Origin: Pseudomonadota bacterium
Lineage (GTDB): Bacteria > Pseudomonadota > Gammaproteobacteria > Steroidobacterales > Steroidobacteraceae
NCBI GenBank assembly: GCA_021808195.1
Contig: JAKBCE010000016.1
Span: 14,227 to 78,226, forward strand
Length of the DNA stretch: 64,000 nt
Reading direction: 5' to 3'
A program made the position numbers and the translations under genes. The notes beneath the pieces are model-generated. The model saw nothing but the letters and a program-made list of their open reading frames with translations. It did not search any database and had not been told where the DNA came from. Shown in pieces: positions 1-9,291 of this stretch; the stretch's first letter is position 1; every line of letters starts with the position of its first letter.

Positions 1-1539
1 GGCGGCCTGCGCCGCTTCGAGCGCCGCCTGCTGGGCGCGCTGCGCGCGAATCGCCGCCACGATGCTGGCACTCACCTCGGCGAGCGGCTTGACCTGCGGA
101 CCGTGGCGCGCGATCACCTTGACGAGCACCAGCCGGTCGTTGTCGAGGATCACCGGGCCGCCGATCGCCCCAGGGGCAAGCGCGGCGCTGCCGAACACCA
201 GACTCTGCACCGCCGGTGCGGCACCGAGCGGTGCGGCGCCGCTGCCGCGCAGGAACAGCGGGATCTGTCCGCTCGTGAGGCCGAATTGCTTGGCGAGCGC
301 GCCGAGGCTCGCGCCCGGCTGGTCGATCGCGTTCTGCAGACGGTCCTCGATGCGCCCGAAGCGGCTGGTCGCCCGGGTGCGGCTGAGCTGGGCGGTGAGT
401 TCCGGCTTCACCTCGGCGAAGGTGCGGGTGTGGCCCGGCTGGATCGCATCGAGTCGGATGATGTGATACCCGTAGGGGCTCTTGACCGGCCCGACGATGT
501 CGCCGACTTTCGGGATCGCAAACAGCGCATCGGTGAACGGTTTGACGAAGCCGTGCCGGCCGATCCACCCGAGGTTGCCGCCGTTGCGGGCCGAGCCGGG
601 ATCCTGCGAGTACTGCTTGGCGAGCGCCGCGAAGTTCGCCCCCGAGCGGGCGAGCTTGAGAATGTGCTCGGCCTTCGCGAGCGCCGCCTGCGGATCCTGA
701 CCGAAGGGTATGAGGATGTGGCTCGCCTCGCGCCGCTCGGGCACGACGAAGCGGTTGATCTGCTTCTGGTAGAGCGCCTGCAGCGTCGCATCGGAGATGT
801 GCTCCCCGGCACGCACCTGGGCGAGCGTCAGCTGCGCGTAGTGCAGCTCGACCGACTCGGGGATCAGATACTCGGCCTGATGCGCCTGGTAGTACGCCTG
901 GATCTGCTGCGCGCTCACCGGCGCGGTATTGGCGTAGCGGCTGGCGGGGAATGGCAGGTACTGCACATCGCGCTGCTCGTTGTGCAGCGCCTGGGAGCGC
1001 TGCACCTCGACCGGGGTGAGGAAATCCGATGCGCGGATGCCTTCAATGAGCTGATTGCGCCGCAACTGGCTCTTCAGCTCGCGCTCGAAGTGCGCGAGCG
1101 ACAGCCCCGATTCGGCGAGCACGTCGGTGGCGGCCTGCGCCGAGTAGTGGCCGGCGACCTGGAAGGCCGGCTCGGCGCGGATCGCCTGAATCAGATCGGC
1201 CTCGGTGACCCGATAACCCAGCTGCTCGGTGCGCGCGGCGATCAGCGTGTCACGGATCAGCTCCTCGAGCACCTCGTTCTGCAGGTGCTTGCGCAGCGCG
1301 CTCGGCAGGTTGCCGCCATAGGCCTTCTCGAGCTGCTGCTGGGCGCGCAGCCAGGCGTTCTGCGCCTGCTGCAGCGAGATCGTTGCCCCGTTTGCCGTGG
1401 CCGCGTAGCTACTGGAGCCGAAGTTGAGGTTCACGATGCCGTAGGCCCCCCAGGCCGCGAACACCAGCGCCAGTGCGCCGAGGATCGTGTACCAGAACCA
1501 CTTGTGGGTCGCGAGGCTGTCGGTGAGTTTTTGCAGCAT
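1..1539 (-). CDS. ppiD: Peptidyl-prolyl cis-trans isomerase PpiD, 3' end cut by window edge
   Basis: Membrane-anchored periplasmic folding factor of the SurA/PpiD group. The 513 visible residues begin MLQKLTDSLATHKWFWY, followed by one transmembrane helix (about residues 14-34) and a long helical SurA_N-like region. A parvulin PPIC domain lies at about residues 265-365, recognisable from EASHILI, the GGNLGWIGRHG segment and YGYHIIRLD. The C-terminal helical part continues past base 1. The start is the first ATG before the membrane helix; no strong ribosome site precedes it. It is divergent from the lipoprotein/Lon-like pair rather than in the usual lon-hupB-ppiD order. In the PpiD family the parvulin domain often has little isomerase activity and the protein acts as a chaperone near SecYEG; whether that applies here is not visible. 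Confidence 0.93.
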   Translation of the reverse strand, partial: MLQKLTDSLATHKWFWYTILGALALVFAAWGAYGIVNLNFGSSSYAATANGATISLQQAQNAWLRAQQQLEKAYGGNLPSALRKHLQNEVLEELIRDTLIAARTEQLGYRVTEADLIQAIRAEPAFQVAGHYSAQAATDVLAESGLSLAHFERELKSQLRRNQLIEGIRASDFLTPVEVQRSQALHNEQRDVQYLPFPASRYANTAPVSAQQIQAYYQAHQAEYLIPESVELHYAQLTLAQVRAGEHISDATLQALYQKQINRFVVPERREASHILIPFGQDPQAALAKAEHILKLARSGANFAALAKQYSQDPGSARNGGNLGWIGRHGFVKPFTDALFAIPKVGDIVGPVKSPYGYHIIRLDAIQPGHTRTFAEVKPELTAQLSRTRATSRFGRIEDRLQNAIDQPGASLGALAKQFGLTSGQIPLFLRGSGAAPLGAAPAVQSLVFGSAALAPGAIGGPVILDNDRLVLVKVIARHGPQVKPLAEVSASIVAAIRAQRAQQAALEAAQAA

Positions 1540-1734
1540 GGGACATACGAACCGGCCCGTTGGGGACGGCCCAGGCGGTTAAACCGCCAAGGATAGCAAA
1601 TCGAGCGCGCGCCACGGGACCGACCTCGCCCGACCGCAAGGCGGCGCGGCTTGTGCGGATGGGCGAGCCCCCGCGGATCGACTACTAGAGAGGGCGGTGC
1701 GGCAGCGGCCGCAGGCCCTGAGGGGAACGATCTG

Positions 1735-1935
1735 ATGAATGCGGCGCAACGCCTCGGTGGTCTCATCGCTCTGGCGCTCGGGCTCGCGCTGACGGCCGGC
1801 TGTCACCGCCGGCTGCCGCACCCGGGCAAACCCATCGCGGCGCAGCCGGCACGGCCGGCCGCCGCCCCGTCACCGCCGCCGCCGCCGCCGCCGCGATCGG
1901 CGCCGACGGCCCCGGCCAACGCAGCACAGCCATGA
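1735..1935 (+). CDS. Small proline-rich lipoprotein
   Basis: Predicted 66-residue lipoprotein. A hydrophobic signal (LIALALGLALTAGC) ends in a lipobox with Cys at about residue 22, followed by a low-complexity Pro/Ala tail containing a run of eight prolines. The ATG at 1735 places the signal peptide at the N-terminus; an upstream in-frame start would add a non-hydrophobic extension. Its stop overlaps the next gene's ATG (ATGA), so it is probably translationally coupled to the Lon-like protease. No family is recognised. It resembles LptM-type small lipoproteins in size only. Confidence 0.6.
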   Translation: MNAAQRLGGLIALALGLALTAGCHRRLPHPGKPIAAQPARPAAAPSPPPPPPPRSAPTAPANAAQP

Positions 1936-4364
1936 GCGTGACGTCCCCGGGCGCCCCGGAGGTGCCCCTCGAGCGCCTGAACCGGCGCTGCCTGCCGGCG
2001 GAACTGGCCTTTCAAACCACCGCGGAGCTGCCCGATCCTCAGCCGGGCTTCGGCCAGGCGCGTGCGCTCGCGGCGCTCGAGCTCGGGGTGCGCGTCTCGG
2101 CGGCGCACCACAACATCTTCGTGATGGGCTCCCCGGGCAGCGGCCGTCATCCGACCGTGCAGCGCTACCTCGAGGGCATCGCCGCGACGCGGCCGGCTCC
2201 GCCCGACTGGTGCTACCTCAACCGCTTCGATGATCCGCAGCGCCCCAAGGCGCTGCAACTGCCGAGCGGGCGCGCCTCGCAGCTGAAGAGCGACCTGCGC
2301 GAGCTGGTGCGCGATCTGCAGGCGAGCCTGCCCGGGGTGCTCGAGTCCGAGACGCACCGCCAGCGCCGCTCGGAGGTCGAGCGCGAATTCGACCAGCTGC
2401 AGCAGCGCTCCCTCGAGGCGCTGCAGAAGGAGGCCGAGAGCCGCGAGCTCGCGCTGATTCCAACTCCCGATGGGGCGGGTCTGGCGCCGCTGCGCCGCGG
2501 CGAGGTGCTCGGGCGCGAGGCGTTCGAGCGGCTCTCACCGGCCGAGCAGACCCGCATCCGCGCCGACATGGAGCACCTCGGGGAGCTGCTGCGCCAGCAT
2601 CTGGAGAGCGTGCCGCGCTGGCGGCGCGACCGCTTCCGCAAGCTGCGCGAGCTCGACCGCACGGCCACGGCCGCCGCGGTGCGGGTGCACATCGAGGAGC
2701 TGAGCGGCCGCTATGGCGACTGTCCCGAGGTGCTGCGCCACCTCCAGAGCGTGCGCGATGACCTGATCGATACCGCTGGCGGCGCCCCGCGCCCGGACGG
2801 CCCGGCCGTGATGCTGCCGGGGATGGAGACACCCGAGACCTACCCGCGGCTCTCGCGCTACGACGTCAATGTTCTGGTCGACGGCCGCGAGCGCCACGGC
2901 GCCCCGCTCGTCTACGAGGGCAACCCGACCTATCAGAACCTCATCGGCGAGATCGAGAACGTCGCCCAGTTCGGGGTGCTCAAGAGCGATTTCATGCTGG
3001 TGCGTCCCGGGGCATTGCACCGGGCGAACGGCGGATTTCTGCTGCTCGATGCCGAGCGGCTGCTCGCTCAGCCGTTCGCCTGGGAGGCGCTGAAGCAGGC
3101 GCTGTTCGAGCACAGCGTGCGCGTCGAGCCGCTCGGCGCGCGGCTCAGTCTGATCAGCACCGTCGCGCTCGAGCCCGAACGCATTCCGCTCACGGTGCGG
3201 GTGGTGCTGATCGGCACCCGTCGCCTGTACCAGCTGCTGGCGAGCTACGACCCGGAGTTCGCCGAGCTGTTCAAGATCGTGGCCGATTTCGACGATGTCA
3301 TCGAGCGCTCCCCGCAGAGCATCGCCCGCTACGCCGAGGTGGCCGCACTCTGTGCCCGGCGTGAGCGGCTGCTACCGCTCGAGGCCGGGGCCGTCGCGCG
3401 TCTGGTCGAGCACGGTTCGCGCCTCGCCGGGGACTCCCGCAAGCTCTCGACGCACCTGCGCAGCCTCGAGGATGTGATCCGCGAGGCCAACGAGCTCGCC
3501 GCGGCCCTCGGCCGCGCGACGATCGGCGCCGAGGACGTGACGCGCAGCATCGCCGCGCAGCGCACGCGGCTCGCGCGGGTGCACGAGCAGATCCTGGAGG
3601 CGATCCGCCGCAATACGCTGCTCATCGAGACCCGCGGCGAGGCGATCGGACAGATCAACGGACTCTCGGTGATCGAGTTGGGCGCCGTGCGGTACGGGCA
3701 GCCGACGCGCATCAGCGCAACAGTGCGGCTCGGCGATGGCGAAGTCCTCGACATCGAGCGGGAGGTCAAGCTCGGTGGCGCGCTGCATTCCAAAGGGGTG
3801 CTGATCCTGGCGGCGCTGATCGGCGCGCGGTTCGGCGCACAACATCCGCTGTCGTTGCACGCCAGTTTGGTGTTCGAGCAGACCTACGGCGGCGTCGAGG
3901 GCGACAGCGCCTCGCTCGCGGAGGCCTGCGTGCTGCTCTCGGCCATTGCCGCGGTGCCACTGAAGCAGTCGCTGGCGGTGACCGGCTCGATCAATCAGCA
4001 CGGCCACGTGCAGGTGATCGGCGCAGCCAACGAGAAGGTCGAGGGCTTCTTCGCCGCCTGCCGCGAGCACGGGCTCACCGGCACCCAGGGCGTCATTCTG
4101 CCCGAGGGCAACCTCGAGCAGCTGATGCTGAGCGAGGAGGTCCTGGAGGCGGTCGGGCACGGCACGTTCCACATCTACGCGGTGCGCTGTCTCGATGAGG
4201 CGATCGAGCTGCTCAGCGGCCGGCCGGCCGGTACGGCGGATGCCTCGGGGCACTACCCCGACGGCTCGCTCAACGCGCTGGCGAGTGAGCGGCTCGGGGA
4301 ACTTGCCCGGCGCCGCCAGGCGTTCGCGCGTGCCGCCGCGCCGGCACCGATGCCGCAGCGTTAG
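1932..4364 (+). CDS. Lon-like ATP-dependent protease (AAA_32 plus S16 Lon_C), 810 aa
   Basis: Cytoplasmic AAA+ serine protease related to the YcbZ/LonB-like group rather than to classical Lon, because there is no N-terminal LAN domain. An N-terminal ATPase region carries a P-loop-like GSPGSGRH at about residue 66, where Arg-His replaces the usual Lys-Thr/Ser. A long helical, coiled-coil-prone stretch follows, then a second ATPase-like segment (FLLLDAERLL at about residue 370). The C-terminal S16 domain has the catalytic Ser in EGDSAS (about residue 658) and the Lys in NEKVEGF (about 701), so the Ser-Lys dyad is complete. ATGA overlap with the preceding lipoprotein suggests an operon. Substrates are unknown; family members are linked to protein quality control. 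Confidence 0.9.
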   Translation: MSVTSPGAPEVPLERLNRRCLPAELAFQTTAELPDPQPGFGQARALAALELGVRVSAAHHNIFVMGSPGSGRHPTVQRYLEGIAATRPAPPDWCYLNRFDDPQRPKALQLPSGRASQLKSDLRELVRDLQASLPGVLESETHRQRRSEVEREFDQLQQRSLEALQKEAESRELALIPTPDGAGLAPLRRGEVLGREAFERLSPAEQTRIRADMEHLGELLRQHLESVPRWRRDRFRKLRELDRTATAAAVRVHIEELSGRYGDCPEVLRHLQSVRDDLIDTAGGAPRPDGPAVMLPGMETPETYPRLSRYDVNVLVDGRERHGAPLVYEGNPTYQNLIGEIENVAQFGVLKSDFMLVRPGALHRANGGFLLLDAERLLAQPFAWEALKQALFEHSVRVEPLGARLSLISTVALEPERIPLTVRVVLIGTRRLYQLLASYDPEFAELFKIVADFDDVIERSPQSIARYAEVAALCARRERLLPLEAGAVARLVEHGSRLAGDSRKLSTHLRSLEDVIREANELAAALGRATIGAEDVTRSIAAQRTRLARVHEQILEAIRRNTLLIETRGEAIGQINGLSVIELGAVRYGQPTRISATVRLGDGEVLDIEREVKLGGALHSKGVLILAALIGARFGAQHPLSLHASLVFEQTYGGVEGDSASLAEACVLLSAIAAVPLKQSLAVTGSINQHGHVQVIGAANEKVEGFFAACREHGLTGTQGVILPEGNLEQLMLSEEVLEAVGHGTFHIYAVRCLDEAIELLSGRPAGTADASGHYPDGSLNALASERLGELARRRQAFARAAAPAPMPQR

Positions 4365-4395
4365 CCGCGCGATCGGGCCGGCAACGGAGCACTGC

Positions 4396-5319
4396 TCAGA
4401 GCGACTGCGGCAGGACGGCGGGGGACGGCTCGGTGCCGACGCCGGCATGCGCGTAGCGGCTCTTCACCACGAGCAGATCGCATTCGAGCGCATCGACCAG
4501 CCGTTCGGTCAGCTGTTCACTGCCGTGACGCCGGGCCGAGGGGCCGCTTGGCACGCCGATCACCAGCGATTGCGCCCGCGCTTGACGCACATAGCGCGGC
4601 AACAACTCCTCGGGCACGCCGCATTCGACCTGCACCTGCTGTGCGCCGATCTCGTGCAACTCGGCGAGCCGGCGCACCTGCGCCTCGGCGCGCACGCCCT
4701 CAGGGTTGGGGCCGGCGTGCTGGGCAGGCGGCTCGGCGTGATAGAGGTGCACCGGGACATCCGCCAACGCGCCCGCCAGCGTCTTGGCCGCACCGATCGC
4801 GAGCTCATCGAGATCCCCATCGGCCTCACGTGCGTGCTCGGGCTCGACGGCTGCAACGATGCACCCCTTGGAGTAGATCTCGCGGGTCTTCACGAACAGC
4901 ACGGCACAGGGGGCTGCCTCGATCAGGCGCAGTTCGCGGTACACGAGCGCACGGTGTGCCTCCTCGAGCGCCAGGGCCGGCACGATGAGCAGATCGGGCT
5001 TGTGCCGCAGCGCCTGGCGGATGATGCCCTCGTAGATCGGGTAATCCCAACGCACGCTGGGGCTCACCGTCACCCCCTGGTCACGCAGAATGTCCGCCAG
5101 GCGCTCGAGGCGGCGCCGGCGCTCCTCGACCCGCGCGGCGATGAGATTCGCCGCGCCGCCGCGCACCGCCTGCGCCTGGGCGGCCTGCGGCTCGTAGAGG
5201 CAGTGGAACAGATCGACCTGCGCCTCGAAGGCGCGGGCCAGCCGTCCGACCCGATCCAGCACGTAGATCGGCACGAGCTCCAGGCCCGTCACTGCAAGCA
5301 TCAACCGACGCCAGATCAT
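4396..5319 (-). CDS. Tandem universal stress protein (UspE-like)
   Basis: Two USP domains in one chain of 307 residues. The C-terminal half has the clearest family signature: LVIGVPSGPSARRHGSEQ followed by ALECDLLVVKS, matching the ATP-binding G-x2-G-x9-G-[ST] loop only partly. The first half ends in APCAVLFVKT, the equivalent strand. The length is close to E. coli UspE (316). The ATG at 5319 was chosen because a purine-rich AGGGGGCT lies upstream and the protein then starts directly with the first USP strand; in-frame starts at 5355 and 5448 would add a Gly/Arg-rich extension. It converges with the Lon-like gene and is divergent from the phosphoribosyltransferase. Confidence 0.85.
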   Translation of the reverse strand: MIWRRLMLAVTGLELVPIYVLDRVGRLARAFEAQVDLFHCLYEPQAAQAQAVRGGAANLIAARVEERRRRLERLADILRDQGVTVSPSVRWDYPIYEGIIRQALRHKPDLLIVPALALEEAHRALVYRELRLIEAAPCAVLFVKTREIYSKGCIVAAVEPEHAREADGDLDELAIGAAKTLAGALADVPVHLYHAEPPAQHAGPNPEGVRAEAQVRRLAELHEIGAQQVQVECGVPEELLPRYVRQARAQSLVIGVPSGPSARRHGSEQLTERLVDALECDLLVVKSRYAHAGVGTEPSPAVLPQSL

Positions 5320-5564
5320 CCGCCGAGCCCCCTGAGCATTCTCCGGTGCGAGCATTTCACGCTTGCCCCGCCCCATGAAGCCGCACGGTCCGCAGCCGCC
5401 TAGGTAGTTGCCCCAGCGGAGCCCTCGGGCGGCCCCCCCACTCCGCATTCATACGGATGGCGCTCGCGCCCCAGACGTGGCGCAATCGCAGCATCCGTCA
5501 GGGGGCGTACGGCACGCGGCGGTGTGCCCGCTGAGTCCCGCTGACTTCACGGAGACCGGTCCGC

Positions 5565-6242
5565 ATGCGCACAGGCACCGCTCAGCGGGTCTTTACCGAC
5601 CGGGCCGCCGCCGGTGCGGCGCTCGCCCGGGCGCTCGGGGAGCAAACCCGCGGCGCCCCCGTACTCGTCCTCGGGCTGCCCCGCGGCGGGGTCGCGGTGG
5701 CGCGCGAGGTCGCCACCGCCCTGCACGCACCGCTCGATGTGCTCGTGGTGCGCAAAATCACGCTGGCGCACGACCCTGAATTCGCGATCGGCGCGGCCGC
5801 CTCCGGCGGCATCGTCTTGTGGGACGCACACCGCGGCGCGCACCGCGGCGCGCACCGCGGCGAGGCGCTCGAAGCGGCGCGGGCGGCGGCCGTGCGAGAA
5901 ATCGAGCGTCGCGAGCGACTCTACCGCCCGGGCCGCGCACCGCTCGATCTGCGCGGCAAAGAGGTGATTCTGGTCGATGACGGTCTCGCCACGGGCGCCA
6001 CCATGCTCGCGGCGATCCGCGCCGCCCGGCAGGCCGGCGCCGCCCGGATCATCGCCGCCGTACCGGTCGGCTCCCCGCAGGCGGCCGAGCGGGTGCGCGC
6101 CGCCGCCGATCTGCTCGTGATCCTCTCGAGCCCAGCGGCGCTGTTTGCCGTCGGTGAGTGGTATGAGCGCTTCGAGCAGCTCGAGGATGCCGAGGTGTGC
6201 CGGCTGCTCGGGCTCGAGGGGCCAAAGGGCACCCCGAGGTAA
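5565..6242 (+). CDS. Phosphoribosyltransferase domain protein, 225 aa
   Basis: Type I phosphoribosyltransferase fold. The PRPP-binding loop is VILVDDGLATGATM at about residues 130-143, and VLGLPRGGVAVA at about residue 35 matches the N-terminal loop of this group. These stand-alone PRTases often lie with universal stress proteins and dienelactone hydrolases; the physiological base acceptor is generally unknown. An ATG at 5565 is preceded by GGAG at about 10 bases. The gene is followed after 6 bases by the S-adenosylmethionine synthetase gene, whose ribosome site (GAGGT) overlaps its 3' end, so the two are almost certainly co-transcribed. An in-frame His-Arg-Gly-Ala triplication lies near residue 90. 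Confidence 0.88.
   Translation: MRTGTAQRVFTDRAAAGAALARALGEQTRGAPVLVLGLPRGGVAVAREVATALHAPLDVLVVRKITLAHDPEFAIGAAASGGIVLWDAHRGAHRGAHRGEALEAARAAAVREIERRERLYRPGRAPLDLRGKEVILVDDGLATGATMLAAIRAARQAGAARIIAAVPVGSPQAAERVRAAADLLVILSSPAALFAVGEWYERFEQLEDAEVCRLLGLEGPKGTPR
5829..5864 (+). repeat. Three tandem 12-bp units inside the phosphoribosyltransferase gene
   Basis: The unit CACCGCGGCGCG occurs three times head to tail, with one base changed at the end of the third copy. It is in frame and encodes HRGA twice and then HRGE, on a surface-like loop between two predicted structural elements. Copy number could vary by slippage without breaking the frame. Confidence 0.85.
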
Positions 6243-6248
6243 TCCGCC

Positions 6249-7442
6249 ATGGAGCTGATCATCGAGTGTCTCGAGCACGCCAGTCCCGCCACCGCCGCGG
6301 TCGAGATCGCCGAGCGCAAGGGTGTCGGCCATCCCGACTCGATCTGCGACGGCATTGCCGAGCAGGTGTGCGTGCGGCTCTGTCAGTACTATCAGGAGCG
6401 ATTCGGAATCATCCTGCATCACAACGTCGACAAGGTCATGCTCTGCGCCGGCACGTCCCAGCCGGCGTTCGGCGGGGGTGAGACGCGCGAGCCGATCGAG
6501 ATCTATCTCGGCGGCCGCGCCGCCGCCGAGCATGCCGGGGTGCACATCCCGGTGCAGGAGATTGCCGAGGCGGCGTGCCGCGAGTGGCTGCGCACGCATC
6601 TGCCGCACCTCGATCTCGATCGGGGCGTGCGCATCGTGCCGCGGCTGCGGCCGGGCTCGCGGGATCTCAACTGGCTGTTTGCCCATTCGGCCAGCGGCAC
6701 CCCGCTCGCCAACGACAGCTCCTGCGGCACCGGCTTCGCGCCGCTCACCGAGCTGGAAAGTGCGGTGCTCGCCGCCGAGCGGACCCTGAATGCTGCGCAC
6801 ACCAAACAGGCCCACCCGGCATTTGGCGAGGACGTCAAAGTCATGGGCGTCAGACACGCCGAGCGCATCGAGCTCACCGTCAGCTGCGCGTTCGTCGACC
6901 GCTTTCTCACTAACATGGACGATTACCTGGAGGCAAAGCGCAGCGCCGCAGCGCTCGCCGTCGCCGCGGCGAGCCGGGCGAGCACACGGGAGGTGCAGGC
7001 GGTGGTTAATGCCGCCGATGACATCGAGCGCGGCGACATCTTCATGACCGTCACCGGCACCTCGGCCGAGGCGGGCGATGATGGGCAGACCGGTCGCGGC
7101 AACCGGGTCTGCGGCCTGATCACCCCGTATCGGATCATGAGCATCGAGGGCGCGGCGGGCAAAAACCCGGTCAGCCACACCGGCAAGCTCTACAACCTGC
7201 TGGCGCTGCGCATCGCGGCGGCCTGCGCGGCGCATCTGCCCGCCGTCAATGCGGCCGCCTGTCTCATGGTGAGCCGGATCGGCCAGCCGCTCGATGATCC
7301 GCAGCTCGTGCAGATCACCCTCGGCGGGGCGTCCCCGGCCCAGGCACTGCAGCAGCAGACGGCCGAGCTGCTCCACGCGCAATTGCACGAGCTGCGCAGC
7401 CTGCGCGAGGCGCTGCTCGGTGAGCAGCTGAGCCTCTACTGA
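6249..7442 (+). CDS. Archaeal-type methionine adenosyltransferase (S-adenosylmethionine synthetase)
   Basis: Makes S-adenosylmethionine from methionine and ATP. The 397-residue protein belongs to the archaeal MAT family, not the bacterial MetK family. Family features are [18 protein letters not shown] near the N-terminus, the segment [23 protein letters not shown], and the phosphate-binding-like [15 protein letters not shown] and [13 protein letters not shown] stretches in the C-terminal half. Family length is about 400, so it is complete. The start has a ribosome site (GAGGT) inside the end of the phosphoribosyltransferase gene 6 bases upstream. A standard metK elsewhere in the genome would be expected; this second enzyme likely serves the local stress/PRTase operon, which is inference. 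Confidence 0.9.
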   Translation: MELIIECLEHASPATAAVEIAERKGVGHPDSICDGIAEQVCVRLCQYYQERFGIILHHNVDKVMLCAGTSQPAFGGGETREPIEIYLGGRAAAEHAGVHIPVQEIAEAACREWLRTHLPHLDLDRGVRIVPRLRPGSRDLNWLFAHSASGTPLANDSSCGTGFAPLTELESAVLAAERTLNAAHTKQAHPAFGEDVKVMGVRHAERIELTVSCAFVDRFLTNMDDYLEAKRSAAALAVAAASRASTREVQAVVNAADDIERGDIFMTVTGTSAEAGDDGQTGRGNRVCGLITPYRIMSIEGAAGKNPVSHTGKLYNLLALRIAAACAAHLPAVNAAACLMVSRIGQPLDDPQLVQITLGGASPAQALQQQTAELLHAQLHELRSLREALLGEQLSLY

Positions 7443-7509
7443 TGCGCAGCCCCTGCACCACGCGCGCGGCGACCTCGCGCCCAACCGCCCCTCGGCAAAG
7501 GACACCCTA

Positions 7510-9288
7510 GTGCCCAACTCGTGTGTGCGGCCGCCGCCCGAGCGCCCCGCGACCCCGCGCTTCTTCCGTGAGCCGCAGGTGCTCGAGGCGCTCACCAGCC
7601 GTGCGCTCGCCGCGCGCATCCGCAGCGCGAGCGCCACCGAGCCGCTGCGCGTGTGGGTGCCGGCCTGCGGCGCTGGCGAGGAGGTGTACACCCTCGCGAT
7701 CTGCCTGCTCGAGCAGTTTCTGGCACAGGGCAAGGCACCGCGCCTGCAGATCTTTGCGACCGATCGCGACGATGAGGCCCTGGCCCTGACGCGCGCCGGC
7801 CGCTACGCCCCGAGTGCGCTCCTCGGCGCGCCGCGTCTCACCCGCTATTTCGAGCCGCTTGCTGGGCAGGCACTTCAGGCGCGTCCGCTGCTGCGCGATC
7901 TGCTGAGCACCGCAGTGCACGATGTGCTGCGCCATCCGCCGATTTTCACGCGCCTGGATCTGATCAGCGCCCGCAATCTGCCCGCGCACCTGCCGCCCGA
8001 GACCGCCCGACGCTTCGCCGCCAACACCCACTTCGCGCTGCGCGCCGGGGGCGCTCTGCTGCTCTGTGCAGAGGCCGATCAGGGCGCGGTGCGCGCGCAG
8101 TTCTCACCCCTCGAGGAGGGGCTGCAGGGGCTGCCGATTTACCGCAAGAGCCCGCACCGCCGCGACCGGATCGAGCCCCCTGCCAGCGAGCTCGAGACGG
8201 CCCATGCCGCACTCAGCGATCTGACCATCCAGCTGAATTCGCTGCGCGAGGAGCGCGCGCTGCTCGGCATGGAGCTGCAGCACAACGCGCGCCGCCTGGA
8301 AGCGGGCAACGATGATCTGGCCGGTCTGATCGACATGCTGCAGGCCACCGCGGTGTTTCTCGACCCGGATCTGCGCATCCGGCGCTATGCCGGCGGCGCC
8401 GCCGCCCTGCTCGGTGTGAGCCCCGCCGATCTCGGCCACTCACTCACCGCACTCGCCAGCCCGCTGATCGACGCGGCGCTGCTCGCCGCCGTGCGCCACG
8501 CGGCCGCCACCGGGGCGAGCGCCCAGAACGAGGTGCACTGCGAGACTCAGCGCTGGTACCTCAGGCGCATCCAGCCGCACAATCTCGCCGGGGCCGCCGA
8601 CGGGGTAGTCATCACCTGGGTCGACATCACGGCCCTGAAATCTCTGCAGGCGGAAGTTGCGCGCATCGCCGCCCTCGAGCAGCAGCGCATCGGCCAGGAA
8701 CTGCATGACGGCATCCAACAGGAGCTCACCGCCCTGGCGCTGCTCGCGCAGAACCTGCGCGAGGCGCTCGATGGCAGCGCCAGTGCACGCGAGCGGCAAT
8801 GGACTGCTCACCTCACCGAAGGCATCGCCGTGGTCCACCGCCACGTTCAAGCGCTCGCGCGTGGACTGGTACCGGCGCCCCTCGATGCCCAGCGCCTCGC
8901 CCCGGCGCTCGCCGAGTTCGCACGCACCACGAGCGAGTGCGCCAATGTGGCCTGTGAGTTTGTGCTCGAGGGGACTTTGCACCTGCCGGACGCCGAGTGC
9001 GCGACGCACCTGTACCGCATCGCTCAGGAAGCCGTGAACAACGCCACCCGGCATGCACGCGCGAGCCGCATCGTGATTCGGCTGAGCGCGCACGAGGGCG
9101 CCCTACAGCTCGAGATCCGCGACGATGGCGTCGGGCTGCCACCGCAGAGGGGCCTCGGGCGTGGCGTGGGTCTGCGTCTGATGGAGCACCGCCGTTCGCT
9201 CATTGGCGCGACGCTGAGCGCACAGAGCGAGCCCGCCGGCGGCACCCGCGTGGCCTGCACGCTGCCTGCGCCCGCGGCGCGTGTTTGA
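7510..9288 (+). CDS. Sensor kinase with CheR-like methyltransferase, PAS and HisKA_3 domains
   Basis: A 592-residue soluble protein with three parts. Residues 20-220 resemble a CheR methyltransferase: VPACGAGEEVYTLAI matches motif I, FATDRDDEAL the SAM-binding acidic motif, and DLISARNLPAH the degraded RN motif. A coiled coil (about 225-275) and a PAS domain (about 275-385) follow. The C-terminus is a NarX-type kinase: QQRIGQELHDGIQQELTAL contains the phospho-His, and the HATPase has EAVNNATRHA (N box) and DDGVGLP (G1). The start is GTG, preceded by AAGGA at 7 bases. No transmembrane segment is visible. It ends 3 bases from the convergent NarL-type regulator, its probable partner, and follows the MAT gene by 67 bases. 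Confidence 0.88.
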   Translation: MPNSCVRPPPERPATPRFFREPQVLEALTSRALAARIRSASATEPLRVWVPACGAGEEVYTLAICLLEQFLAQGKAPRLQIFATDRDDEALALTRAGRYAPSALLGAPRLTRYFEPLAGQALQARPLLRDLLSTAVHDVLRHPPIFTRLDLISARNLPAHLPPETARRFAANTHFALRAGGALLLCAEADQGAVRAQFSPLEEGLQGLPIYRKSPHRRDRIEPPASELETAHAALSDLTIQLNSLREERALLGMELQHNARRLEAGNDDLAGLIDMLQATAVFLDPDLRIRRYAGGAAALLGVSPADLGHSLTALASPLIDAALLAAVRHAAATGASAQNEVHCETQRWYLRRIQPHNLAGAADGVVITWVDITALKSLQAEVARIAALEQQRIGQELHDGIQQELTALALLAQNLREALDGSASARERQWTAHLTEGIAVVHRHVQALARGLVPAPLDAQRLAPALAEFARTTSECANVACEFVLEGTLHLPDAECATHLYRIAQEAVNNATRHARASRIVIRLSAHEGALQLEIRDDGVGLPPQRGLGRGVGLRLMEHRRSLIGATLSAQSEPAGGTRVACTLPAPAARV

Positions 9289-9291
9289 CGC

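Noticed and set aside
103..1596. Long plus-strand open frame opposite ppiD
   Set aside because: The minus strand encodes a convincing PpiD; the plus frame has no family match and is a GC-bias shadow.
1651..1734. Upstream extension of the small lipoprotein
   Set aside because: It would put non-hydrophobic residues before the signal peptide; the ATG at 1735 fits a lipoprotein.
5829..5864. CRISPR-like short repeats
   Set aside because: The units are contiguous with no spacers and are in frame within a gene. No CRISPR array or cas gene is seen anywhere in the window.
5547..7733. 728-codon minus-strand frame
   Set aside because: It lies opposite the phosphoribosyltransferase and MAT genes, both clearly real, and is rich in Arg/His/Gly as expected of a shadow.
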